Source of the DNA: Streptomyces hyaluromycini
GTDB lineage: Bacteria > Actinomycetota > Actinomycetes > Streptomycetales > Streptomycetaceae
Length of the DNA stretch: 64,000 nucleotides
Assembly (NCBI RefSeq): GCF_002217755.1
Contig: NZ_BCFL01000016.1
Location: forward strand, 1,594,319-1,658,318
Reading direction: 5' to 3'
Part shown: in pieces, positions 32,943 through 40,605 of the stretch
How positions within the stretch are numbered: position 1 is the stretch's first letter
Layout of the letters: every line of letters starts with the position of its first letter
Position numbers and translations under genes: made by a program
The notes under the pieces: generated by a model
Database searches by the model: none
What the model saw: the letters and a program-made list of their open reading frames with translations, nothing else
Told to the model about the DNA's origin: nothing

Positions 32943-34064
32943 CTACACGGAACCTTCCGGATCGGCCCACTCGTCGATGACCGCCGCGGTGTTTTCCAGC
33001 GCCTGTTCGACGATCTCGGCGAGATCGTCGAGGTCATTGCAGGATGGAAAGTAGACCGAGGCTAGATTAAACATGGGGGCATTGAAGTCGACCTTTGACA
33101 GGTCGATGTGCCGATTTAGGTTGTAATGTACCAGAGTGTTGCGGAATGGCCTTGCGCTCCGATTCATGATCACCCGCGCAGCAGGTGCATCGAGAATTTC
33201 CTGAAGAGCCCGGGTCGACCGAGGCGTTAGCGGGTACCTCTGATCGGTGCGCAGGACTTTCAGACTGCCGAGCACTTGATAGATCGTCAGGAATCTGATC
33301 TTGAACTCCGTATAGTCGAACCCCCCATCGGAATCGACCGACGGGATAGCCGTACTGACGAAATTCACCATGCAGCGAAACACTGCCAGAAGGGCATTGA
33401 GATCCATGTTCCCGGGACCATCGAAACCTCGGCCATAGTAGTCGGCAGAGTGAGTATCGTTTTCGATCTCGCCCATTTCCCGTGGGTCGATCTTACTGAA
33501 GAATGTCGCACCGCCCCCGGCTGGCACCTGGGCACCCAGATGCCCAAAGTACCGACCATACTGTTCAGTAATCGCCATGATCTCTTGGCCAGTCATCGCC
33601 AGCGTGGCACGTGGCGAAATTCCGAGGTGGAAGTTTGCGGCGTGAGTTGTCGAGATAAGTCGCGAACCGTATGAAAACAGACCAAGGTCAGTTTCGAGGA
33701 ATCGGAAGGTTCGTGGCGCATTACTGGTGAAGTGGCCCGCGTGTGCCGCGCGGATCTCGTCGCGGAAGTAGTCGAGCTGCCCGCCAATTCCACGGTTCGT
33801 ATCCTCAAATAGCTTCAGACTGTGGCGGGCGCGAGCCACGATCGCCTTGAAGTCGGTTGACACATGTGCCGCCAGCACCGGATCGCTCGTGGCCAGCTTC
33901 GCATATGATTCGTGAACGAATAGTGCAATGTACGGCATTACACAGAGGGAGATCACGCCAGCGCATTCGGCGCGCTCAGGGTCTCCGAAGTCAGCGGCAA
34001 GCCGACCTACCCAGGCCGCGTCGTTCGCTATGCCCTGCCGAATGACACTCGCCCGAATATCCAT
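32943..34064 (-). CDS. hypothetical protein in an AT-richer patch
   Basis: 373 residues from ATG 34064. Base composition and codon use are visibly less GC-rich than neighbours (many A/T third positions), which marks recent transfer from a different source. Mostly helical; SARPFRNTLVHYNLNRHIDL resembles the R-N-x-x-x-H region of HEPN-like proteins, a possible RNase motif, but this is only a visual match. Not recognised otherwise. It converges on the DUF4238 gene and may belong to the same defence-like group. Confidence 0.65.
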   Translation of the reverse strand: MDIRASVIRQGIANDAAWVGRLAADFGDPERAECAGVISLCVMPYIALFVHESYAKLATSDPVLAAHVSTDFKAIVARARHSLKLFEDTNRGIGGQLDYFRDEIRAAHAGHFTSNAPRTFRFLETDLGLFSYGSRLISTTHAANFHLGISPRATLAMTGQEIMAITEQYGRYFGHLGAQVPAGGGATFFSKIDPREMGEIENDTHSADYYGRGFDGPGNMDLNALLAVFRCMVNFVSTAIPSVDSDGGFDYTEFKIRFLTIYQVLGSLKVLRTDQRYPLTPRSTRALQEILDAPAARVIMNRSARPFRNTLVHYNLNRHIDLSKVDFNAPMFNLASVYFPSCNDLDDLAEIVEQALENTAAVIDEWADPEGSV

Positions 34065-34897
34065 GGATCCGAGTATAATCCTAGGGGATGATCGCGGCTA
34101 CCAAATTCATCCTCGCTTGTCAGTGGGGTGGATTGTTGATCGATCCAATGGTTCGCCTGCAATGGCCTCTGGCGATTGAGGGCAAACCGTCGCGTGACAC
34201 CGCGGGGTGTGCTGAACCGCGACACACCTGGGTTTGCAGCACCGTGCCGTGCAGTGGACGACCCGATCACGGTGAGGTCCATCCCGCAGTCCATCCCGCC
34301 CATGAGCGCGGACCAGGACCCGCCTGCCAACCTCCTAGACAACCGGGACAACGTGGTGGTGCCCACCGCGCTGACGGTTGGGAACCTCGGTGGCAGGGCG
34401 GGCGCCGAGTAGGCGGTCGCCGGGGCCTCCCTGGACGAGAACCTGTGGGTCAACGCCAGCACTATCCGCGTCGTGATTCGAGGCAGCCCGCCAAGCCCAA
34501 TAGCGTGTCGCCGACTCGGATCAGGCCCGCTCCTGCAACTTCGGCCTTGTCCAATACCCGAACCTAGAGACCGAGGCGCATCAGGAGCTCACCCTCCCGT
34601 TCGATGTGATCAAGGCGCTGTACGAGGTCGCCCGCCTGGATGCCGACATCAACGTGCTCTTCGAGTGCGCACTGCGGGCGGTCTGCGGCCCGCCCGCAGG
34701 AGCAACTCCAGCCGCGTAGACGGCCGGAGCAGTGGCCGTTCGCCGCCCCTTGAGGCCGGCCTGGCTGCACGAGCAACAACCGCGTGCCGACAGGACCGGC
34801 GATTGCTGCGCTGCCTTCAGAACCACCATGTAGCACCCGGGCAGCACGGGGAAAGGCACGACGCGTAACTGGCGGTTAGACGTTGCTTCCCCTTGCA
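34065..34897. other. 830-bp stretch with decayed coding remnants
   Basis: No intact gene. A frame from ATG 34176 (78 codons, ending at 34412) contains SADQDPPANLLDNRDNVVVP and is followed, after its stop and shifts of frame, by pieces that still look coding: AVAGASLDENLWVNAST just after 34412, and a frame ending TAG 34719 that contains LTLPFDVIKALYEVARLDAD. This pattern suggests one eroded gene of about 180 codons (34176-34719), but its identity is not recognisable. 34720-34897 holds nothing I can name. Confidence 0.4.
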
Positions 34898-35110
34898 TTA
34901 CCTACCGCAGCAAGTGCAAGTGTGGGTAGTCGTCGGGCCGAGGTCGACCTTCGTAATCGGGCCCCAGTTCCGTGTGGATTCACGGCGGATGCGGTCCTGA
35001 GTAAGGGGACCGCCCTGGACGTACTCACTGAGGGCGGCAATGTATTCGTTCTGCTGAGCTGGCGTGAGAGCGAGGAAACCTCGCATTACGGTCGATACCT
35101 GGTTGTCCAT
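34898..35110 (-). CDS. small Cys-containing hypothetical protein
   Basis: 70 residues from ATG 35110 with AAGGGA seven bases upstream. Begins MDNQVSTVMRGFLALTPAQQ (helical) and ends THTCTCCGR, a C-x-C-C tail that could bind metal. It starts 21 bp after the 2TM CxxC protein ends and is on the same strand, so it is probably its operon partner. No family recognised. Confidence 0.6.
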   Translation of the reverse strand: MDNQVSTVMRGFLALTPAQQNEYIAALSEYVQGGPLTQDRIRRESTRNWGPITKVDLGPTTTHTCTCCGR

Positions 35111-35131
35111 CTATTGATCCCTTGCTCGCAG

Positions 35132-35698
35132 TTAAAACTGACCACAGACACCGCAGGTTGACGGTTCCATCGTCGTGGGGACTACTAGGCAGGCCGCGCA
35201 CGCGCGTTGGTACTTGCGGAGCGCAGCCCGCATGCCCATACGGCGCTCCTTCTCCGTTACGCCCTTCTCGCTGTCCCTGTCCCGCCTTGAGGTGTCTTCA
35301 ACCTCAAGCTTCTCGAACTGAACCCGCAACGTTGCGAGCGCCGGCGGGTCATCAGCCAGCGCGGTGTATCTTGTAGCCAACGAGTCGTTGGCCGCGACTG
35401 AGCCTGAGGAGTAGGCCAGTTCCTCCGGCCAACGCTTGATGAGGGACCACAGGCTCATTGCGAGCTGCACGGCCGCGATCACCGCAGCAATGGTGATGAC
35501 GAGGCCCCAGAGCTTGTTCCGGCCAAACGTCCCCACGAGTGCTCCGATAAGCAGGGGGACAACGAGACCAACCCAGGTAAGCGCGTCGGTTTTGCGCTTC
35601 AGACGGTTGGCCCGCTGCTCGAAGATGCGCGCAGTCCCGAAGGCGTGCAAGGCGCCGTCCCGGCACTTGCCTTGGTAGTCACCGATGCCTGCCGCCAT
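35132..35698 (-). CDS. two-helix membrane protein, mobilome CxxCx(11)CxxC type
   Basis: 188 residues from ATG 35698 (GAGGGAA upstream). Two membrane helices (TWVGLVVPLLIGALVGTF, ~42-60; LWGLVITIAAVIAAVQLAMS, ~65-84), a helical soluble middle, and a C-terminal zinc knuckle C-A-A-C, eleven residues, C-G-V-C. This exactly fits the family described as mobilome CxxCx(11)CxxC proteins, related to SLATT-type 2TM effectors of defence systems. If so it would be a membrane-damaging effector. Its start overlaps the end of the toxin-like gene upstream by 20 bp, so the two form one unit. Confidence 0.78.
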   Translation of the reverse strand: MAAGIGDYQGKCRDGALHAFGTARIFEQRANRLKRKTDALTWVGLVVPLLIGALVGTFGRNKLWGLVITIAAVIAAVQLAMSLWSLIKRWPEELAYSSGSVAANDSLATRYTALADDPPALATLRVQFEKLEVEDTSRRDRDSEKGVTEKERRMGMRAALRKYQRACAACLVVPTTMEPSTCGVCGQF

Positions 35699-36470
35699 CT
35701 GGCTTCCCTCGTTGTCCGTCGTCGCACCATCCAGACCGAGGGAAGCGATCGTAGTCGTCGTCACCAGGGTGGGCGATGGACTCGATGTGTTCGGCCGGGA
35801 TGGCGAAGCGGTAGAAGACCTCCGCGTGGGCTGGCTGAGTGCCAAGGGCCTTACCGACGAAGAGGTTCGGCAGAGCGGTGTACACCGAGTGGGCACGCGG
35901 ATCGGACAGGTCGATGAGCGCCGTCACCACGGCGGGCTTTCCCAGATTCCGCAGGACGCCCGCCAGGTCTGGGTCCTGCTCGTGGTAGGCGTAGAGGCTT
36001 TCGCCGCCCCAGTGGGCCAGCAGACGCCAAAACCCGTCCGGCTCGTCATGGAACGCAGCTGTGGACAAGGCCAGGCAGACTTGCCCCTCGCGCCGCCCCC
36101 TGTTCTTCACACCGGGAGCGAGGCTGTGCTTCGCCTTCAGCGCCGTGTATTGCTCGTCCGTGAGCAGACCACGTCGGTGCGCTTCACTGAGCCGGCCTTC
36201 GACGAGGTTCGCGTCCAGCCTCCGCAGGCCCTGGCTCCGGATAGCGTCAACTTCGTGGTCGAGGAGACGGGTGCAGTGCCACGCGCGCACCAGGTGTCCG
36301 TCCAGGAGCCGGTGCATCTGGTCCTCGTACTCGTACAGGGACAGGTCCCTGTAGTCGGCCAGGCCCGTGCGTTCGGAGTCCCTGGCGAGTTCGTCTACGA
36401 GCTTGGCCAGAGGGCCGGGCCAGGTGGCCGGGTCGTCGGCGTCCACGACAGGACGCCCGTACGGTGTCAT
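35679..36470 (-). CDS. hypothetical protein, possible ADP-ribosyltransferase-like effector or sensor
   Basis: 263 residues from ATG 36470; in-frame starts at 36488 and 36506 exist and none has a clear ribosome site. Conserved-looking stretches are VRAWHCTRLLDHEVDAIRSQ (an H-x-T-R start followed by a helix and G-L), REGQVCLAL and LAHWGGESLYAYHEQDP. The H-C-T-R/...I...GL arrangement recalls DarT/ART-like folds, but I cannot confirm a catalytic set. It overlaps the 2TM CxxCx(11)CxxC gene, which suggests a two-component conflict system. Confidence 0.6.
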   Translation of the reverse strand: MTPYGRPVVDADDPATWPGPLAKLVDELARDSERTGLADYRDLSLYEYEDQMHRLLDGHLVRAWHCTRLLDHEVDAIRSQGLRRLDANLVEGRLSEAHRRGLLTDEQYTALKAKHSLAPGVKNRGRREGQVCLALSTAAFHDEPDGFWRLLAHWGGESLYAYHEQDPDLAGVLRNLGKPAVVTALIDLSDPRAHSVYTALPNLFVGKALGTQPAHAEVFYRFAIPAEHIESIAHPGDDDYDRFPRSGWCDDGQRGKPDGGRHR

Positions 36471-36904
36471 CGTCACAGCGACCAGCATGACGCCCGGCAC
36501 CGACAATCGACGGCGGACGAGCCCTGGTCTCTGCGATCACCGCCTGCCCCCGCCCTCTGTTGTTCGGCAGCATGGGCATAGCGGTGGGCCGAGCAGGGGT
36601 AGGCGGTCAGTGCCCCAGTGCGTCGATGAGCTTAGTCAGGTTCTTCAGGGCGCGGGCGAAGGCACCGCGGGCAACGAACGCGCCCACGGCGGTGTCGCCG
36701 CTTAGCGTCCCGGTGTCGTTCAGACGGCGCAGGATGGGCGGCGCTTCAGCAGTGGCAACTGGTGGACTACCCGCGCGAGGGCACATCCAGGGCACATGAG
36801 CCTGGGAAACGCCGTTGACCCGCGAGAACTACCGAGAGGAGTTTTCCCAGGTCAACGCACATTCCCTTGCGAAGTCCCAGGTCAGCGCCCTCACCTCACC
36901 AATC
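36471..36904. other. right end of the element, mostly non-coding
   Basis: No confident gene. A minus-strand frame 36607-36795 (62 codons, containing ILRRLNDTGTLSGDTAV and ALKNLTKLIDALGH) looks partly protein-like and may be the tail of a lost gene; its N-terminus falls in repeats, so I do not call it. The interval ends with the AGGGCACAT pair (36776-36808) and ~100 bp leading to the duplicated gene end. Confidence 0.4.
36776..36808. repeat. right pair of 11-bp AGGGCACAT repeats (probable arm-type sites)
   Basis: CGAGGGCACAT and CCAGGGCACAT in tandem, then GAGCCTGGGAA. Same orientation and spacing as the pair at 18438. A closely related stretch with three copies lies outside the element at 39545-39588 (28 of 31 bases equal over the shared part). 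Confidence 0.5.
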
Positions 36905-36980
36905 GCTGCACGAGTGGCAGGACTTCTCGCACCGGCTGCATGAGGCGGGGCATCAGCCGTATTGCCTGGTGTGGCCCTGA
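36905..36980. other. attR: displaced original 3' end of the target gene
   Basis: Reads [20 protein letters not shown] then LVWP and a stop, identical in protein to the end of the gene at 17931-18362 but with different Ser and Pro codons. There is no gene body in front of it, so it is a cut-off fragment. It is followed by a terminator with a T-run (37002-37029), as expected for the host's own gene end. Confidence 0.8.
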
Positions 36981-37001
36981 GCTGGGGTTTCGGTGGTAGC
37001 G

Positions 37002-37029
37002 GGCGGGGTCTTCGGGCCTCGCCCTTTTT
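37002..37029. terminator. hairpin with T-run after the displaced gene end
   Basis: GGCGGGGT...GCCTCGCC around CTTCGG, then CTTTTTG. Homologous to 18384-18405. The T-run makes it look like the original rho-independent terminator of the target gene. Confidence 0.65.
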
Positions 37030-37137
37030 GGTGCCGGAGTGGGGCGTCAGGCGGCCAGGGCGCCTGTCCTGATCCTCAGCCGATCCCGCCGTGGGTGGTG
37101 TTCCGGGTGCGGCATGTCCGGAACACCTGCCCGTGTG

Positions 37138-37830
37138 CTACCTGGTGAGATCGGTCGGTTTGTCGATTCGTGTCAGTTTCTGTGGGTTGGATGTCGCATA
37201 GATCCGGGTGATGCGCCCGTTCTCGATCAGGAGGCTGACCGCGGCCGGTCCGCTGTCGGATCGGATCCGGATCGCGGGGGCGCCGTTGAGCCACACCAGC
37301 ATGGTCTCGGACTCGCGCCGTTCCGTGCCGGCGAGCATCGTCGCCACGAGCTCGGCCCCGTGGACGGGGGTCAGTGCGGCGGCCGTGAGCCCGCCTCCGT
37401 CGGCGACGAGGATCACATCCGGCGCCATGATCTCCAGAAGGTCCTGGATGCGACCGGTGTGCAGCGCGGCGAGGAACCGGTCCAGCACGGCCTTGTGCTC
37501 CATCGGGCTCACGTTGACGCGTGGTTGACGGGCGGCGACGTGGTTCCGGGCCCGCCGGGCGATCTGCCGGACCGCGGCGGGGGTCCTGCCCACCGCCTCG
37601 GCCACCTCGTCATGCGGCATGTCGAAGACCTCACGGAGCACGAACACCGCGCGTTCCACCGGGTCCACCGCGTCCCACGCCCCCACCCTGGCACCGAACT
37701 CCAGGTTGTCCTGGGTCACCCGGGGGCTGTGCCACAGCACCTCGACGTTCTCGGGCACGACGCCCAACTGCTTGATCATGTTCTCCTTGAGCTCGGCGGG
37801 AAGCTCGGCCTTCGGCAGGCGCAGCGTCAT
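37138..37830 (-). CDS. AhpD-like / ECF41 sigma factor fusion, probably a deletion product
   Basis: 230 residues from ATG 37830 (AGGAGAG upstream). Residues ~1-50 (PKAELPAELKENMIKQLGVV, VEVLWHSPRVTQDN) are the N-terminus of a carboxymuconolactone decarboxylase/AhpD-like protein. From GAWDAVDPVERAVFVLREVF it becomes sigma region 4 of an ECF41 factor, followed by the SnoaL-like C-terminal domain with the ECF41 marks DVILVADGGG and SNPQKL. Region 2, needed for -10 recognition and core binding, and the WLPEP motif are missing. ECF41 genes normally sit beside such AhpD-like genes, so a deletion that fused the two neighbours in frame is the likely cause. Confidence 0.8.
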   Translation of the reverse strand: MTLRLPKAELPAELKENMIKQLGVVPENVEVLWHSPRVTQDNLEFGARVGAWDAVDPVERAVFVLREVFDMPHDEVAEAVGRTPAAVRQIARRARNHVAARQPRVNVSPMEHKAVLDRFLAALHTGRIQDLLEIMAPDVILVADGGGLTAAALTPVHGAELVATMLAGTERRESETMLVWLNGAPAIRIRSDSGPAAVSLLIENGRITRIYATSNPQKLTRIDKPTDLTR

Positions 37831-38104
37831 GATGTCTCTCCTTGCACGCGTCCCTGTGGGCTGTTCGGCATGAAGACACCGTCCGGCCCCCGCATGTGAC
37901 AGCCACCGCCGCCCCGGGTCCGCACCGGGCGGCCACCGCTTCACCGTACGGTCGCCGCTGTCATGAACCTCGGCAGTGCCAGGAACAGGCGGTCGGCCTC
38001 GGCCCGCGCACGCTGCTCGGCGATCCAGCCGTCCGCGTACCCGTCCGAGCCCCTGCGCAGCACCGATTACCCATGAGGCCGTTGCCTTCGGCAGGATGAG
38101 CGCC

Positions 38105-38638
38105 ATGACCGAGATCCGTACCCCCCGCCTCCTCCTCCGTCGCTGGTATGACGACGACCTCGTGTCCATGGCGGACATCAACGCGGACCCTCAGGTCATG
38201 CGCTGGATCGACGACGGCTCGGTGCTCGACCTGGACCACACGGCGGAAGCCATCGAGCAGTGGGAGGAGGAATGGGACGAGGAGGGGTTCGGACTCTTCG
38301 CCGTCGAGCTGCTCGCTTCGGGTGAGCTCGCCGGCTTCACGGGTCTGTCCGTGCCCGAGTTCCTGCCGGAGGTCCTGCCCGCCGTGGCGATCAGCTGGCG
38401 GCTCGGCTCACCGTTCTGGGGCCAGGGATACGCATCCGAAGCCGCCCAGGCCACGCTGGAGTTCGCGCTCCAGGACCGCGGCCTCGACCGCGTCATCAGC
38501 ATCAGCCGGGTGGGGGACGACGCCTCCGAGAACGTCATCCGCAAGCTCGGCATGACGCTGGAGCGAGAGACGGCGCACCCGGTGTACGGCTATCCGCTGC
38601 ACGTTCACACCATCGATCTCACCGAGTTCCAGGCGTGA
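38105..38638 (+). CDS. GNAT-family N-acetyltransferase (RimJ/RimL type)
   Basis: 177 residues from ATG 38105 (ATG 38096 is an alternative). The family opening RTPRLLLRRWYDDDL, the central strand VAISWRLGSPFWGQGYASEA (acetyl-CoA-binding Q/R-x-x-G-x-A region, ~residues 95-114) and the final SENVIRKLGMTLER are present. Acceptor unknown. It is divergent from the AhpD/ECF41 fusion gene. Confidence 0.9.
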   Translation: MTEIRTPRLLLRRWYDDDLVSMADINADPQVMRWIDDGSVLDLDHTAEAIEQWEEEWDEEGFGLFAVELLASGELAGFTGLSVPEFLPEVLPAVAISWRLGSPFWGQGYASEAAQATLEFALQDRGLDRVISISRVGDDASENVIRKLGMTLERETAHPVYGYPLHVHTIDLTEFQA

Positions 38639-38671
38639 GCCGGCCGAGCCGTCGCCTTACGGGCCGTCGCC

Positions 38672-39361
38672 TTACGGGCGGTCGGCGCCCAGATCGTGGG
38701 AGATGGCGCGGGCACAGTTCCTGACCGCGGAGACCAGCGAGCCTCGTGCCTTGCCGCCGTCGCAGATGCGGTCGACGGCTCCCGTGATGCTCACCGCGGC
38801 GACGGCATCCCGCATGTCGCGGATCGGTGCGGCGAGGGAGACCGCCCCGTACCGTGCCGGTTCAGGAGCGCAGGCCCAGCCCCGCTCCCGGGCGGCCTCC
38901 AGAAGGCCGGCCGGGGTTGCCGGAGCGGCGAGGACCGCGCCCAGTGCCGTTCCCTCGGCCAACACCATGGTGCCGGTCTCCACCACCTGCCTCGTCTCGC
39001 CGGGCCGGACGACGTGATGGATGATCAGTACGCCCGACCTGTGCGGCACGCCCACAAACACCTGTTCGCCGGTGGTCCGGGACAGGTCGTCGGCCCAGGG
39101 GAGCGCGCGGGCACGTAAGTCGTGGCGCTGGAGGTAAGCACCGCCCAGCCTCACCGACTCGGCGCCCAGCCGGTACTTGCCGGACGCCGGGTCCTGCTCG
39201 ACGAGGCCCTCTCGCCGGAGCGTGTGCAGAATTCCGTGCACCGTGCCCTTCGGCAGCCCCAGGGCGGCAGCGGTGTCGGAGAGGCCGAACCGGCACTGCC
39301 CCGTGGCGAGAAGCCGCAGTACGGCCGCGGCTCGGGACACGGACTGGATGGGATCTGACAC
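38672..39361 (-). CDS. IclR-family transcriptional regulator
   Basis: 229 residues from GTG 39361 behind AGAGGTGG. N-terminal winged helix-turn-helix (SVSRAAAVLRLLATGQCRFG, LSDTAAALGLPKGTVHGILH, TLRREGLVEQDPASGKYRLG, ~1-70) and a C-terminal effector domain (AEGTALGAVLAA, RYGAVSLAAPIRDMRDAVAA, VSITG). IclR proteins usually repress carbon-source genes; no obvious target gene is adjacent. Confidence 0.9.
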   Translation of the reverse strand: MSDPIQSVSRAAAVLRLLATGQCRFGLSDTAAALGLPKGTVHGILHTLRREGLVEQDPASGKYRLGAESVRLGGAYLQRHDLRARALPWADDLSRTTGEQVFVGVPHRSGVLIIHHVVRPGETRQVVETGTMVLAEGTALGAVLAAPATPAGLLEAARERGWACAPEPARYGAVSLAAPIRDMRDAVAAVSITGAVDRICDGGKARGSLVSAVRNCARAISHDLGADRP

Positions 39362-39544
39362 GCAGCCACCTCTTCCGACTCGGCCGACGCCGAGGGGCGC
39401 CGAAACCCTGAGCAGGCGCCGGTTCACGGCACCGCGGGGGTGAGTGTGCCATGCATTCAACGGGCGGAACCGGTCCCCGCACCGGCAGAGCCCGCCTGAC
39501 GCGCTTGCCGGGCCCCCGGTCCTCGGCCGTAACCCCGGCGGACT

Positions 39545-39588
39545 CCAGGGCACGTCCAGGGCACGTCCAGGGCACACGAGCCCGGGAA
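39545..39588. repeat. three tandem 11-bp AGGGCACGT repeats outside the element
   Basis: CCAGGGCACGT twice and CCAGGGCACAC once, then GAGCCCGGGAA. It lies in the 268-bp gap between the IclR and MOSC genes. It closely matches the right-end repeats of the integrated element (36776-36808), so it may mark an older integration event or be a shared host motif. Confidence 0.5.
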
Positions 39589-39629
39589 CCAGTACCAACC
39601 AGTCCGACGCGTCCTCCGGCTCCGTATGG

Positions 39630-40475
39630 TCAGGCGGCTTCCTGCACGGTGATCGTGTCGCCGACACGGACCGCTCCCGCTTCCAGCACGTCGAGGTACA
39701 CGCCGAGACATGAGAGCCGCCCCAGGTCGAACACCGGAACGCGGTGTTCACGGGCGACCGCGCGCATGATGCCGGGGTCGGCCGGCAGTTCGTCGTGGGC
39801 GAGGGCGGGCATCACGCAGCGCGGCGTGGGCACCACCACCCGGAACAGTGCCTCGCCCACCCGCAGGCGGGATCCCGGCCAGGCGTCCTCCGGGAAGCCC
39901 GGTTCCCCGTCGGTGTTCACGACCAGGTTGGGCCTGAAGCGGCGCGCGTCGAAGTCTCCGCCGGGGTGGACGGTTCGCATCCGGGCAAGGGACGCCGTGG
40001 TGACGAGATGGACCCGGCCGAAGTCGAAGAAGGTCCCGGGGGCCACGCTGCCGGTCGTGATGCTCGCCCCTGTGGCATCGACAGCAGCGGTCTCCCGCAC
40101 GGCCTCCGGGACACCGCCCTCGTACTCCGGCACAGCGCGCTCCAGCCTGCCGTGTTCCGGGACGACGGCCGAAACGAACACCTGACGGCCCAGCAACTCG
40201 GACAGCCGCACGTCCAGGTCCGGGTCTTCCACCGGCAGGGCCGTACCGTCGGGCAGTACGACCTGGACGACTCCGGACTCGTCCACACGGCTTCGGCAGC
40301 GCAGCAGGGCTCCCCATTTACGCGGGTGTTTGGCGCTGCCCACGGCACCCGTCTCGTCGAGTACGGCGTACGCCCGGTCGCCGGTGAATCCGCGCTTAGT
40401 GACGGCCACGGCGATCACGGCCTCACCCAGCATGGACTTCACGGGATATCGGTACAACGCTGTCACAGTCCCCAT
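39630..40475 (-). CDS. MOSC-domain protein
   Basis: 281 residues. N-terminal MOSC beta-barrel (TALYRYPVKSMLGEAV, GFTGDRAYAVLDETG) and C-terminal MOSC domain (RFRPNLVVNTD, RCVMPAL with the conserved Cys, CLGVYLDVLEAGAVRVGD). MOSC proteins carry sulfur or molybdenum cofactor chemistry at a conserved cysteine. The substrate is not known. It stands alone on the minus strand; a two-domain molbindin gene is ~7 kb away but not linked by operon. Confidence 0.9.
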   Translation of the reverse strand: MGTVTALYRYPVKSMLGEAVIAVAVTKRGFTGDRAYAVLDETGAVGSAKHPRKWGALLRCRSRVDESGVVQVVLPDGTALPVEDPDLDVRLSELLGRQVFVSAVVPEHGRLERAVPEYEGGVPEAVRETAAVDATGASITTGSVAPGTFFDFGRVHLVTTASLARMRTVHPGGDFDARRFRPNLVVNTDGEPGFPEDAWPGSRLRVGEALFRVVVPTPRCVMPALAHDELPADPGIMRAVAREHRVPVFDLGRLSCLGVYLDVLEAGAVRVGDTITVQEAA

Positions 40476-40605
40476 GGATCGAGTATGGGTGTCGGAGGAT
40501 GAGCAGCTCCCCGTGGAAGCCCGCGAACTCCCGCTCCCGATCGTGAGGCTTCGCGCCCCACCTCGCGGGCGCGCTGCACGCGTTCGGCCGACAGGCGGAG
40601 CGGTG

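Noticed and set aside
36607..36795. 62-codon minus-strand frame near the right element end
   Set aside because: It begins inside the AGGGCACAT repeats and has no ribosome site; at most a gene remnant.
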